This document shows, one piece after another, positions 9,460-20,618 of a stretch of 64,000 nucleotides of DNA; position 1 is the stretch's first letter, and each line of letters opens with the position of its first letter. The position numbers and the translations under genes are program-made. The notes beneath the pieces are model-generated. The model worked only from the letters and a program-made list of their open reading frames with translations, was not told the origin of the DNA and ran no database searches. This stretch comes from Erythrobasidium yunnanense (taxonomy: Eukaryota > Basidiomycota > Cystobasidiomycetes > Erythrobasidiales > Erythrobasidiaceae): NCBI GenBank assembly GCA_001600175.1, contig BCJC01000001.1:2899652-2963651 (forward strand). The letters run 5' to 3'.

Positions 9460-10137
9460 ATGTCTACGCTCGACAGCAAGGCGATGTACACGATCATCGT
9501 CTCAGGCGTCACTTTCACTCTCAGCGAAGCCTCTATCCGTAGCGATAGTCCCGATACCAACCTCTTGGCCATGTCGCTTCTTGGCGATTTCGCAGAAGCA
9601 GGAGAGCGAACGCTCGTGCTCGACAGAGATGCCACAACCTTCAAGCTCATCAGAGATCACCTCGCTGGATATACAGTGTTCCCTATCGGCGAAAAAGACC
9701 ATCCAGGAATGGACAGATCGAAGTTCCTACGCTATCTGCAAGAGGATTGTGACTACTATGGCCTGGAGAGCCTCAAAGAGGCGCTCAAGCGAGATCATAA
9801 CGCGTCATCGCCGAAGTCTTCCATTCTGATTGCCGATCTTATATCGGAGAGACCAGAAGAAAGTATCTCGGTGGACTTAGCGGCGTATCAAGTGCAGGTG
9901 CAGAAGAAAAAGGAGCAGTTGGACATGCTCAACAAGCTTCTCAGAGACACTGCAGGCAACAATTGCTATCCCTATGGGTACGTGCGATGCCCAGACACTG
10001 TATGTTTATGTCAATATAGTACTGCCAAGTTGCGGAGTTGACTGATTCGACTACAGTCGCGACCTCATCTGCTAAAAAGAGCCGAAGAAATCTACAAGGA
10101 CCTGATGCTCTTGTTGGATAGCCCGTTGGCGAAGTGA
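9460..10137 (+). CDS. BTB/T1-domain protein, array copy 7
   Basis: Exons 9460-9999 and 10057-10137 give 206 residues. The core reads MYTIIVSGVTFTLSEASIR, SDSPDTNLLAMSLLGDFAEA, LVLDRDATTFKLIRDHLAGY, TVFPI, FLRYLQEDCDYYGLESL. The LVLDRDATTF turn keeps the Asp-Arg-Asp of canonical T1 domains. The tail is Lys/Glu-rich and likely helical. The chosen donor is GTATGT at 10000, because only this phase lets the last exon read SRPHLLKRAEEIYKDLMLLL and end at SPLAK, a pattern like the last exons of copies 6 and 8 (basic-acidic helix with LL near the end). It is most similar to copies 6 and 8. Confidence 0.78.
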
Positions 10138-10547
10138 TCCTGCGCAAACCTTCTGCGAGAAGCCTGCAAAGCCGTGTGACAACTGGGACGGTAGCTGTAA
10201 TTTGGCCGACTAGATCTGGATGTAGCCTGTAGACGAGATGCTCCGCTTTCCGGTCATCTTAGGATGAGTTCAGGTTTGAATGTCATCGGACTATCACAGT
10301 AATGTGGCATTCCCATCTTGTTTCTCCCATTCTGGTCTGCTTCCTTCGCCCTCGTCATGTCAGTGGAACGGCTTACGTCGGACGGTCGGCGCATCAACAC
10401 CTCATCCACGTTTCAAGCTCGACTGCAACTAGGAAAAGGACATGTTCATGGACGCCTCCGCCTGCTACGCTCTTACCACGCAAGCTTCTCCCAGATACTC
10501 TTCACATATTCTCGGAATCCGTCCCCTTGTCCTGCTTCCCGCTTGCT
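10138..10547. other. Spacer between BTB copies 7 and 8
   Basis: A 410-base spacer. The copy 8 frame is open upstream to 10302, but the extra residues have no counterpart in other copies, so I treat this as leader and promoter sequence. Pyrimidine-rich stretches lie just before the ATG. Confidence 0.4.
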
Positions 10548-11289
10548 ATGTCCGATGCCAAGACCATGTACAAGGTCGTTGTCTCAGGCGTCAGCTTTAC
10601 CCTCAGTCAAGCCTCGATCCGCAGCGACAGCCCAAATACGAATCTCCTGGCCATGTCTCTGCTTGGCGACTTTGCCGAAGCAGAAAAGCGAACGCTCGTG
10701 CTCGATAGGAATGCAACTACCTTCAAGCTGATCAAAGACCACCTTACTGGCTATACTGTCCTGCCGATCGATGATACGGATGAGCATGGCATGAGTGCTG
10801 CCAGAATGTTGAGGTACCTGCGGGATGATTGCGACTATTACGGTCTGAAGAGGTTGGGAGAGTTGGTCGACAAAGAAGTCAAAAAGATGGAGGGTTCGAT
10901 AGTCCAATCTGCACTTCAGCCAGATATGAACCAAAGAGACGGGAAAGACACTGCGAAGCTGCCAGGCATCGAGATGTACATACAAGCTCATATGCTTTTG
11001 GTCGAGGCTGCCAAATTCCAGCTGGAATGTGACAAGGAGCATTACGATCGATCTCAGTCCCTTTTCGCAAGCGGGGTAGGCGACGCATTATGTTTTCGTA
11101 CGGCTGTCCTTGGCTGACTCGCTTGAGCATGACAGCTCAAACATACCTCTCAACGCAAACTGACCGATGCCACGAGTGCGCTGCACAAGCTGCTGTTGGA
11201 GCGAGAGACAGCCAGTGAGTGGCACTTCAACGATTTCGCTAGACTTCTGAGTCATAATTTACATCTTTACCGGTGCAGCAGTTCGATAA
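10548..11289 (+). CDS. BTB/T1-domain protein, array copy 8 (last of array)
   Basis: Proposed exons 10548-11075, 11136-11214 and 11279-11289 give 205 residues. The protein starts MSDAKTMYKVVVSGVSFTLS and carries the family core: SDSPNTNLLAMSLLGDFAEA, LVLDRNATTFKLIKDHLTGY, TVLPI, MLRYLRDDCDYYGLKRLGEL. The tail is charged and helical; exon 2 reads LKHTSQRKLTDATSALHKLL. The last exon is only 11 bases and ends ETATVR, supported by a consensus GTGAGT donor at 11215 and a CAG acceptor at 11278, but an 11-base exon is a weak call. The stop lies 4 bases from the stop of the convergent gene at 11294, so the two transcripts must overlap at their 3' ends. Confidence 0.75.
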
Positions 11290-11293
11290 ATCA

Positions 11294-13085
11294 TCATTGC
11301 CATTCCGCCCAGCTCTGTTCGACTTCGTAGCCAAATAGATCCTTCACCAGTAAAGCTACAGAATTCCAAGCCGAAACAGTCTGCAAAATCCAGGATCAGC
11401 GTTGCCTTCTCTGACAATGTGCATAATTCACCGAAGTCTCCATCGTGGACACCCATCGCTCGAAAGCGGACGTATAGTAGAAGTGCGATGAGTTGTCAGG
11501 CTTGAATGCTGGAAGGTCTTCATCTTGGCCAAATGGTGGCGCTTCAGGATAGGACGCCCAGTCTTTTCGATGTACCCAGAGCACTTCGGTCTCGCCGAAA
11601 GCTTCTTTGAGATCATTATCCGAGAGCTCATAGGAAGTAAAAACTGCGCGATCCGTCAGCTGGCACAATTTCTTGGGACACGCGATCGCCTACTCTTCAC
11701 AACGTGCCCGACACCTCGCTCATCGTCCAGCTTGCCCAGATTCCGAAGATAGTTCATCGAATTCACTTTCGGTTTCGTAGCTATCCTGCCAACTTCATAC
11801 GGGTCTAGCGTTGATAGAATAGTATTCGGTACTTTCTCCTTCGTACCAAAGAAAGCCGATCTCGGATTCGTAGCATTCGTAGCGACAAGCGTCACGTATA
11901 GATGCACGTATGGAAGAACAGGTATGCGAGAAGGAATATCGGAGTTGACGAAGTGGACAGGCGGAGTCTTGACTGGAGAAGGAGGATGAAGAGGTGCAGC
12001 ATATATGATGGCGTCGTACTCTTGCGTCGAGTGTATGCCGCTCTCCACATCTTGATACTTGATGAGCCATTCTCGGCCGGGATGATCTTCCTGCTTCGTG
12101 ATAGTCGAGACTTGCGTCAGGAGGTGCACCCGGGCATTACTTCTTGCTATAAACTCTTCGAATATGCGTTTGTTGCCGCCTTTGACACTCGATGCGCCTT
12201 CGCCAGCCATAGATACCATGCCTTGAACTGCAGGAAAGTCAGCGTGCATCGAAGTTGTCTAGCGAGCGACTTACACGCATGCATCCTGTTCGGAGCTTGA
12301 CCGTAATTGACGCATACAGCTGCTCCGACCAGTTCTTGCACGAACAAGCTGCCCACTTTCAGGCTTTTCAGGTAGTCGGAAGTGCTTTGATAAGCGAGAG
12401 TATCAAGACCCAGTACTTTGGCAAAGCTTTCGATAGTCTCGTATGGGCCCTTCTTCTGGAACTCTCCACCGTAGAGAGCTACAAACTTGTCCACCGTAGC
12501 TTTGACTGCATCTCGCGTTGTGAGCGGTCCCAGACCATATCGCCAGACGAGTTTGGGTATATTCCACCATGCCCAAGAGGACTCTCGGTAGACGAAGTTC
12601 TCTCCATCCCATATGCTCATTCCGCCAGCATCTTCTTCCGATGTTTTGCCTCCACCATGCCCATCCTGCAGAGTCAGGTTGAACTCCTTGACTGCCTTCC
12701 AGAGGTTCTTGTTTGCAGGAACGAAGATGGATGCGCCTAATTCGAGTGCCGGCGAACGTGTATCATCATTTGTGTAATCGTCATCGCCCTCGAGACCGAA
12801 AGGGTGTACGAAGGTACTTCGACCGCCAATGTAGTCGCTAGATTCGAAGAGATCAATGTCCACGGCTAAGGTAGGGTTATGTTCAGCCAGGAAGGTCAGG
12901 AAGAAGGCGCTTGATGATCCGGCAGCTCCACCGCCGATTATGGCAACACGAGGCCGGGGCAGCGGTCGTACAGACTCAGGATTGGCATCAAAGACATGTT
13001 GGTGAGGATCTTGATGCGCAGAGACGTCGCAAGCGAAGATGAACGGCAATGCAGCCGTAAACAGTCGCGGGTAGGCCAGCTTCAT
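11294..13085 (-). CDS. Prenylcysteine oxidase/lyase-like FAD enzyme, secretory
   Basis: The family oxidatively cleaves prenylcysteine released from degraded prenylated proteins, using FAD in the lysosome/vacuole or secretory route. The start at 13085 gives a signal peptide (MKLAYPRLFTAALPFIFACDVSA). Next comes the FAD-binding Rossmann motif PRVAIIGGGAAGSSSAFFL, the second dinucleotide segment DIDLFESSDYIGGRS, and ELGASIFVPANKNLW, all typical of the family. The middle domain includes VNYGQ and, after a splice, QGMVSMAGEGASSVKGGNK. The C-terminal part has SHFYYTSAFERWVSTMETS and continues through a last intron to a terminal AEWQ. At least four exons are needed: the intron near 12265 joins at RMHAF, one near 11700 joins at DDERVFTSYE, and one near 11420 joins at METSTVSAW. 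It is convergent with BTB copy 8, with 4 bases between stops. Confidence 0.85.
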
Positions 13086-13846
13086 GGCTGAAGAAACGAG
13101 CCAGAATGCGAGTAAAGAGAAGGTATAGATATCCTGATAGTTGGTTCTGTAGTGCCAAGCAGTCGCGCTTTTGTTTCTGCTCACATCCGAAGCGCCGGGG
13201 AGGGTCGAGAGCAGTTCGAGCTACCTGGCTCTGCTTCACTCGCACACCTTGAAAACAGATCTCATCAATGCGCGCAAGAAGGCTATGTTCTGATGCTTCT
13301 ACCAACATCCTAAGCTGGCATGCAACGTGCTGTAACAATGCTGATGCCCAACTTGCTTTCCAAAATTCTGATGCTCGGGAACAAGGCCAATGTGAGTGTC
13401 CACGCTGAGAAGAGATAGTTCTATGCTGATCTATCCCGTAGGCTAATGCAATTCGTATCCTGCCTATACCCTTCCCAACTCTGCTGGTCTTCCACGCGCT
13501 TGCTGTGGTATATCTTCGATATATCCACTCAATGTAGCATCGCAACTGCCCCTTCGGTCCTGTCAAGGACATCTCCAGAAGACTCGGTAATGCTGGAAGA
13601 CCTAGACTAGTACATATACAGCCTTGTCAAATAAGCCGGGAACTGCAAAGCGGATATATTAGCTACGCTGCAGGTCTGACATAGCTTACAAGCAACATTA
13701 TGCAATGAAACTTTGTGTCCATTCCTAATGAGACGTTGTGCGGAAGTCCGCTAAAATCGGCCCTATCTACACTACTACCCACAAGTTTTGCCCGATGCTG
13801 AGTAGCTACACGAAGCCTTTGACAATCATAGCTCTCTCTCCCTAAT
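13086..13846. other. Intergenic, promoter of the prenylcysteine oxidase-like gene
   Basis: This 761-base stretch lies between two minus-strand genes. A minus-strand frame of 194 codons (13572-12988) overlaps the start of the downstream gene in another frame and has no recognisable domain; I regard it as a shadow. The right part should hold the 3' UTR of the carboxypeptidase gene. No other gene is seen. Confidence 0.4.
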
Positions 13847-15840
13847 CTAATGCTTCGACAGCTGCTCTGTGAACGCAGCAGGTCCGTAGTGCAGCCAAGC
13901 ATTTGCCCTGCGATCAGGTTCAGTCAGCCTGATTCACTTTCAGCTGGAGACACGGCAACTCACATGTTCAGCGAGTCCTCAGGATGATCCAGCGGCACGA
14001 AATGTCCAGACTTTGCGACAGTTGCGAAGGTCAAGTTCTGATGGGTTCGGAACTGGCCTGAAAGAACGTCTGGCTGGCTTCGGCTGCCGTACCAAGGTGC
14101 CAGCGAAGTCTTTGCGAATCCATCGTGCCCGCTCCAGTCAAGCTTCTCGATCCATTCTTGGTTCTGTGAAAGCGCAACCTCTTTAGCTCGGCTTCACAGA
14201 CATTACAAGCAAGAACCTACGCCTAGCCAGTTGCAAATGAAATCTCGGTCGCCGGAATATAGAAGAGCAGCGACACCTTCGTTCAGGACGTTGGCGACAT
14301 GTGGGAAGGTAGGCTTGGCACTGCGGACAATCCAATCAGGAGAGACTATGTCTGCCCCAAAAACTCGGACTTACCCATCGCCAGTAGCCGAGAATCGGTA
14401 GCCAACAGTGGGATCACACCCAGTATGCTTCTTGATTCTCCCATGGCTAGCCTTATCTACTCCAAGCGCCTGCATCGTGCTCGCTTGATTCAAGAAAGTA
14501 TGCATCCAGTCCTCTTCATCATAATCGCCAAACTTCTCCATATCGTATGCATTGCGTCCAGTCTGGTAAAAAGGTTCCGTCTGCGTAGCTTCACAGAATG
14601 TAGTTGCGCTCAAGCAAACTATCGAGTTATCGGGATCGTCGTAGCATGCTTGGAATAGCTTTTTGCACTTCTTCAGATTGAAAGCCATCTTGTCGCATGT
14701 TTCTTGGTCGACGAAAGGCCCGTATCCGGTCTGGTTCGTGCATGCGGCTGGTTGATAGGCCGCATATTGCACAAGCGGGTTCGTCATCCCATTCCCGATC
14801 ATCATGGATTTCAAGTTGATCTTGCGGAGGCCATTGCTGCGAGATAAACCGGCTTTAGCTTCAAGACACGATGCGCTGACGTGTTGCTTACTCAAGCTTG
14901 TTCTGCTGAACAATGTAGTCTGAGAAGACTGGAATATATCGCCCTGCAAAGCTTTCGCCAGCGACTAGCTCACATATCAGCCTGTGCTGAACGTGATAAT
15001 GGCAGTTATGCTCACTGTGAAAGTCATTTGTGCCGAAGTCTTTATCGAACGCGTTAAACCAGATCTGCAGAAGCGCATGTACCTGGAAGAAAGGTCAGCG
15101 AACGCGCAGCGCAACGCTGATTATAGATAGACTTACATCTTGTGCTGCAGCTTCAGTTGTCCATGTTCCCTTGTCGCCTTTCTCTGCATAGCTGTATCCC
15201 ACTCCGACAGGCTAAGTAATCAAAACATCAGCTTCGGGCAGGCCCTCCCCTCAGAGCCATACTTACCTGGTCCAAGAAGATGATAGACGCGTTGTTGTTC
15301 CAGCTCCAAGGGTTCTCGACGACATTGACGTGACCCTCAGCATTAGGAGCAGTAACTCGGCATGGACCAAGCTCCATCAAAAGGCCAGTGAAAGAAGAAC
15401 ATCCAGGTCCTGGAAACTGGTTAGAAAGGTCAAGAGGATGGCTTCACGCTCGCCTACCCCCGTTCAACCAAAGAAGAACAGGATCGTTGACTGGATCATT
15501 CCGGCTTTCGAAGAACCTTGACACAATCGCAGAGTAGTTAGAAATCATATGAAAGTCCAGAAAGCGCGCCGGCACACCAGAAGTAGAAGTGACGGTTGTT
15601 GGGCGTGTCGAGGTAGCCAGACCATTGTTCCACCGTACTATCGCAGAAGCCACGAGGCTGAATAGCGCGAATCTGATGCGTCGGGAATTTGTCGTGCTTA
15701 AAGATAGTCACAGCATCGTCTTGCGCTTCAAGGATAGTCGTCCTCGGGCTGCTCGAAGAAGCTTTGAAGGGAAATTGCGCTGGCGAAGCAGCGACCAGCG
15801 CTGAAGCTGCAGCACTCAAAGCCAGCAGACTACGAAACAT
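13847..15840 (-). CDS. Serine carboxypeptidase, peptidase family S10 (carboxypeptidase Y type)
   Basis: Secretory or vacuolar exopeptidase that removes C-terminal residues. The signal peptide is [20 protein letters not shown] propeptide-like region follows, then the mature start ([14 protein letters not shown]). Family landmarks follow across several exons: [11 protein letters not shown], the oxyanion region [29 protein letters not shown], the nucleophile elbow [25 protein letters not shown], the catalytic Asp in [15 protein letters not shown], and the catalytic His in [16 protein letters not shown]. The last exon reads [19 protein letters not shown]. The cysteine-rich middle domain ([25 protein letters not shown]) is typical of carboxypeptidase Y. 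All of Ser, Asp and His are present, so the enzyme should be active. Introns are short and frequent; I counted at least seven. Confidence 0.88.
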
Positions 15841-16054
15841 CTTTGAATATCCCAAAGAAGACAGAAAGTGACAAATTAGAGATGCAAAGTAGGTGCCGGT
15901 CTGAAAATAGGAGGCAAGGAAGACTGCGAACACGCGTAAATGAGTAACGAGGAAACGGACTGCGTTGCTGTTGCTGTTGCTACTGAGTAGGTGGTAGTTA
16001 CAGGGTATTGAACAATATCGGGTGCTATGTACTTCCATATTGCATTGGAGTTAA

Positions 16055-19000
16055 CTAGTAAGATCTGACAGTAGTAGGAGATTCAGGTCGGGAGTGAGGC
16101 AGTGGTGTCTTCGTTGCTAGTGTATCGTCTTCATTCACGAAGGTCTTCTCGCTTCCGTCTTCATCGCTGGTCGCTGGCTTGTCTTTGGTTTCTTCACCTT
16201 CGCCGAGAGCCAGGCGGCACATTTCTGCATACTTCCCATTCGGGATGGCGATTAGCTCTTGATGTGTGCCGCACTCTGTCACTTTGCCTTTCTCAAGCAT
16301 CAATATGCGATCGGCTAATATAGCAAGTCAAAATGTGACTGTATACCTTAATATGTGAAGACACTCACCATGTCGCACGGTAGAATATCTATGGGTGATA
16401 TAGAGGATAGTCTGCTTGCCTCTGTTGCGGGTGATGCGCTTGAACAGCTCGTGTTCTGCAACCGGATCCAGACTCGCAGAGCTGGGGCGAAGACTGATCA
16501 GCTTGTATCTCGGAGGTGCGAATGTCATAACGGCTTACTACTCGTCGAAGATAGAAAGGTCGCTTGACCGCATGAAATTGCGGGCCATTACCAGTTTCTG
16601 CGTCTGCCCGCCGGAGAAGGCTAGACGACCGCCTTCGTCATCGTCATCGCTATCGCTGTCACTGTCGCTATCGTTGTCTTTGTCTTTCTTCTTCTCGTCT
16701 TCCTTGCCCTCCTTGGCGTCTTCTTCCTTGTTTTTATCCGCTGTCTTTTCGCTGCCATCCTTCGGTGATTTAGGCTCGTCATCATCATCCTTGTCCTCGT
16801 CTTCATCTTCGTTGTCGGAGAACATCTCATCCCATTCTGCAGCTTGCTGGTAAAGGGTTTCAGGGGTGTCCATCTCTCCATCGCCGGAGAACGAGCTCTC
16901 GAAACCCTTCTCCAGCTTATCGATGAACTCGATTGCTCCAGATTCAGTTGCAGCTTGTCTGATCTTCTCGATGTTATCAACTTCGTCGAGATTGCCTATA
17001 CCGATGAACTCGCGGAGAGTGAGAGGCATGTGGGCGGAGTCTTGAAACAGGAGGGACATCGAGTTGTGCAGGTCTTTGGTGCTGTAATGTCGGATATCTC
17101 GTCCATTGATGAGGATCTGTCCGCTCGAAGGATCGCATAGTCGGGAAATGAGCGATATCAGGGTAGATTTGCCAGCTCCTGCACAAGCGCAAAGTAAGTC
17201 AGCGAGCCGATCATAGTCTAAATCGAGGAGGGGAGACGTACCGTTATATCCCACTATAGCACATAGCTCTCCAGCGTTGATCTTGAAGGAAATGCTATCT
17301 AGCGCCTTCTCCTTCTTGCCCGGCCAAGTGAAGCTGACATCCTTGAACTCAAGATCCATACCCATCCTGACAGTTCCATCTTCCAGTACATGCTCTTGTG
17401 TCTTGTACTCAAGCGGTTCAGAAGGTTCTTCGATAGCCGTCTTGATATCCAGAACGCGGTAATATGCTCTGAAGGCTGCAAATTCAGATCCGAAATCCTG
17501 GACATCGCGCACGAAGCGGTATAGGGAGGCTGCGAGTCCTCGAGCAGCGCCTTGAATAAAGGTCAAGGAAGACATAGACATGGCTGCTACGCCCAGCGGC
17601 TTCTCCGATACTTTCAAGGCGAAAAGTACGTAGATGGCTGTGTCCGAGAACGTCTTGATAGCTTCAGTCTGAATTCAGAGGTGGTGTCAGTGTATGAAAC
17701 CAGTTTTGAAGCTTCAATGGGACTCACTGCCGTTGTCAGCGGATCCGATCTGCGCGGAAACGCTAGCGATACATCGCCTAATGCTTTACTTGCTTTCTTG
17801 TACTCTTGCAGGACCCAATCTCCCAGGCCCAAGACTTTTCTTTCGCCGAACGTGTCCATTTGCGGGTGCGACAAGCTTTCCATCTGGGACATGCGATTAT
17901 AGTTCGCGTCTGTGATGCCAGACGTAGTGTGGAAGTACGATCTCCCGAACCACCTCAGAATCATGAGACCAGCCGAGAACAAGCTTATCGTCGCTACATC
18001 TGCGTTCTCGGCCGTCGTCATCGACCATAGCATGGACCCTTGCGTTATCAGGGACACAGCGCTCGTGAACAGATCGATGACTTGTCCAATGACGAATGAG
18101 CCGTCGCCCAAAGCATGCATGAGGGACGCTGCACTGGCGAAATCGCGCGTAACTCGGCTCTTGCCCAGCGTATGCACATCGAGGCGGGCGCGTGCTTGCA
18201 TGAGGTGCTCGCTGACCATAGATTCGAAGCGTCTTGTTAGAATTCCATTGTTATCGGCGCTGTCAAGGTACACCGGCATCAGTACCTTTCGGTCTCCGCG
18301 AGCGCTGTACGCACAGCAAGCCATCAATCCACGTCTCAAGGAAGCCAGAGAGGTATGATGTCAAGGCTACTGTAAATAGCTCGCCTTTGCGACTGCAGCA
18401 TACCCGCATGTCAGCCTGCAACGGCACTCTCTGATCCTGAACAACGGACTTACAGTATTCGCTTATCCGCAGCTGTCTGCGCGATGGCTATCAGTCTAGA
18501 GGAGAGGTATATGCGTAATGCCTGGAATGCGAAGCATATGCTACTCTGTCAGACGACCACGGCAGGTGGATATCGTGAGCTAGGCTCACCGGCGCAAGTC
18601 CAGCTATCGTAGACGCGATGAGGTGAAAGAAGAATCTCCATTTGCCAAGTCTTAATACTTGCGTAGCGAAGCGTAATACGAATGGCCAAAATGTCTTAAA
18701 GTCCTTGATGCGCTTTCGCAAGCGTTCCTTCAATGACCGCTTCTTGATCTGAGGAGTGAGGGAGCGTATACGAGTCCACAACCCTTGTGTCTCGATTTCG
18801 TACTTCCTCCCAGTCTTTGTACGGGTCCGGATGCTACGCGCGTATCCAGGCCTTTCGACCTGCACTTCGATGGGATCCTTCTTCTCAGCTTCAGCTTCGG
18901 ACGTCGTGGCAGGGTCCAGCTCCTTCTCATTGTCAGAGGTGTCTTTGCTGTCATCCTGGACCAGCGTATCCGTCGACTTGGACGTCAGACAGCCAGCAGC

Positions 19001-19060
19001 AGCGTCAGCGTCCAGGCCATCGTGCTGCTTCGAGGCGCCATCGGCAGCAGTCGCAGCCAT
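16055..19060 (-). CDS. ABC half-transporter with a large acidic insert in the ATPase domain
   Basis: One membrane domain followed by one nucleotide-binding domain, so it should dimerise. The N-terminal about 130 residues are cytosolic and charged, then membrane segments follow. The ATPase domain starts at MDLEFKDVSFTWPGKKEKALDSISF. Walker A is GYNGAGKST, with an intron after the first G of the motif. The signature is AFSGGQTQKLVMARNFMR, Walker B is DLSIFDE, the D-loop region is SSASLDP and the H-loop is YITHRYSTVRHADRI. Between IEFIDKLEKGFESSFSGDGE and the signature, an insert of roughly 100 residues (about 16610-16860) is almost wholly Asp/Glu/Lys/Ser and ends DSDSDSDSDDDDEGG. As spliced, three residues (YLR) sit between the Walker B Glu and PSSASLDP; an alternative acceptor could change that. 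The start is uncertain: ATG 19060 is chosen, but an in-frame ATG at 19147 would add a hydrophobic segment. Confidence 0.82.
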
Positions 19061-19646
19061 CGAGAATGTCGCCAGCAAGAATGCCAGATGGCATGAAGGA
19101 AAGTCAAGAAGATAAAGAGCCCTTTGAAGTTGCAGATTGACCGCCAAACCTCGAGCGGTGCAAACAGACCCCGGCTGTACTGACGCGCTGACTTGGGTTT
19201 GGGCGAGTCAACGGCAAGCATGAGAGCGAAAGCAGTCTGTATCGAGACGAGTCAAGCGATCTGAACGCTTCCGTATCGCTGTCCTGGAGTCTAGATGGAC
19301 CAGGCAACCTCGTCGACTTATCGAGTCAGTCTAGTACGCCGAACCTTAGTGCAGCGCCCATCTATCTGCAGACTGCGCTCTACTGTCTCTGGACTATCCA
19401 AGGTTTTATCGAGCGAACCGTAGGAGAGGGCTCTCAGCCTCTCGCGTAGAGCAGACCGCTTCCCGCCAGAACTTACTCTCGTTTGATTTGTCAACATCGA
19501 TACATGGCAGCCATAGATATGCAGGTCATGCGAGCAAGAGCTACTGGAGAGATCAAGCGTTGAACTGCACAATCTGAATGGCAACTCTGACCCAGACCTC
19601 CTTCTGAACTAGTGTTCTGATCTCCTTCATAGCACCCAGTTTCCAT
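19061..19646. other. Intergenic, promoter side of the ABC gene
   Basis: About 590 bases between the ABC transporter and the alpha/beta hydrolase. Minus frames at 19104-19307 and 18985-19221 could include a 5' exon of the ABC gene (one contains a hydrophobic KGLFIFLTFLHAIWHS stretch), but no splice joins them convincingly. Nothing else is supported. Confidence 0.35.
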
Positions 19647-20618
19647 CTACTTCAACCACTCCTTCAGACGCTTGTCCATCCATTCTGCATCCGGCTTGTG
19701 TCCACCTCCTCCAGCTGCATGCCCCCAGACCGAGGGGATGATTGCGAGTTCGCCATCTTTGAGCAGCTCTACTTCCAACTCGCTGTCCCTGTACTGGAAG
19801 TATTGATCCGTCGAGCCAGGCATGACAAGCATCCGTGCTTTGATGACTTCCCGCATGACGTGCTCGTAACCCTTCCCACCAATCTTTCCGACATCTCCTG
19901 CTTGCCATTGTCGACCAAGGATGATGAGGTCATCTGCGTCCCAGTCTCCAACCATGTCCTCGTGCGCCTTCACGAACTCTGCGATTGTGCTAACATCCTT
20001 AGATTTCCATAGCTCCTCCCGGAACCAGTCTGCGCTGTACAGCCAAGCTGTGTACGCCCGTCCAAAGGCTTTGACGCCCTGCGTTGGTTTGGTACCCTTC
20101 TCCCTGTACCTCCCGCCGTCATAGTCGGTACTTTGCAGCAGTGCTGACAGTGGTCCCTCGAGAAAAGAATAATTGTGATAGCTGGTCTTGGCACTCCCGC
20201 ATATGCACACGGACTGCTTCACATAGTCTGGGAACATAGCAGCCCAGTAATAAGCCTGCTGACCGCCCATACTAAAGCCGACAACCACATCCAGGCTTTT
20301 GATGCCAAGATGCTGGACCAGAGCATACTGCGCGTTGATCTGGTCTTGGTAGTCGAGCGACTTGGTGAAGTCTTTCGTATTGGAAGGTGAGGAGGATTGG
20401 CCATTGCCCATCATCGCTACCACCACGATGTGATAATCTGCGAGGGCCGAGTCGTGGAAGGTGTATGTATCATTGATGCGGCCGCCATAGCATGTCGGAA
20501 TGAGCGCGGTCTTCTTGGACGACGGGTTAATCCTCTTGTAAGCGATCTTCACGTCGCGCTTGTCGCCGTTCAGGAAGCCAAAGGATGGTATGGAGTGGTA
20601 GAGAAGCTCTTGCGACAT
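19647..20618 (-). CDS. Alpha/beta hydrolase, homoserine acetyltransferase-like (MetX-type fold)
   Basis: Single exon, 323 residues, starting MSQELLYHSIPSFGF. The fold is clear. There is an early strand with oxyanion-like turn (PTCYGGRIN), VVVAMMGNGQSSSPS, the nucleophile elbow VVVGFSMGGQQAYYWA (Ser), a lid region rich in Trp/Tyr, the acid residue in MLVMPGSTDQYF (Asp) and the catalytic His in IIPSVWGHAAGGGGH. Fungi carry several such proteins annotated as homoserine O-acetyltransferase family; true MET2 enzymes are longer and have a characteristic long lid, so an acyltransferase role in methionine synthesis is not established. An acyl hydrolase is equally possible. The ATG at 20618 is preferred to the upstream in-frame one because the conserved region begins just after it. 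The lack of introns stands out in this intron-rich window. Confidence 0.75.
   Translation of the reverse strand: MSQELLYHSIPSFGFLNGDKRDVKIAYKRINPSSKKTALIPTCYGGRINDTYTFHDSALADYHIVVVAMMGNGQSSSPSNTKDFTKSLDYQDQINAQYALVQHLGIKSLDVVVGFSMGGQQAYYWAAMFPDYVKQSVCICGSAKTSYHNYSFLEGPLSALLQSTDYDGGRYREKGTKPTQGVKAFGRAYTAWLYSADWFREELWKSKDVSTIAEFVKAHEDMVGDWDADDLIILGRQWQAGDVGKIGGKGYEHVMREVIKARMLVMPGSTDQYFQYRDSELEVELLKDGELAIIPSVWGHAAGGGGHKPDAEWMDKRLKEWLK

Larger units (their letters stand above)
2..11289 (+). repeat. Tandem array of eight BTB genes with two interleaved unknown-family genes
   Basis: Eight same-strand copies of a BTB/T1 gene begin before the window and at 2618, 5244, 6286, 7387, 8479, 9460 and 10548. 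The last six starts are 0.98-1.10 kb apart. The shared core is recognisable by eye at the protein level: IVSGVxFxLSEAS, SDSPxTNLLAMSLLGDFAEA, RDHLxGYTxFPL and RYLRDDxDYYGL. C-terminal tails differ in sequence and length. Two paralogous non-BTB genes (1096-2281 and 3699-4927) alternate with the first copies, so part of the array arose by duplication of a two-gene unit. Copies 2 and 5 have lost an intact frame. Confidence 0.85.

Noticed and set aside
10302-10547. In-frame extension of BTB copy 8 adding about 80 residues
   Set aside because: No other array copy has such an N-terminus, the sequence is low in protein-like features, and the ATG at 10548 matches the family spacing.
16416-16853. 145-codon plus-strand ORF with a long Ser/Leu run (LSLSLSLSLS type)
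   Set aside because: It is the antisense shadow of the acidic insert of the ABC transporter; the repeat in it is just the complement of Asp/Ser codons.
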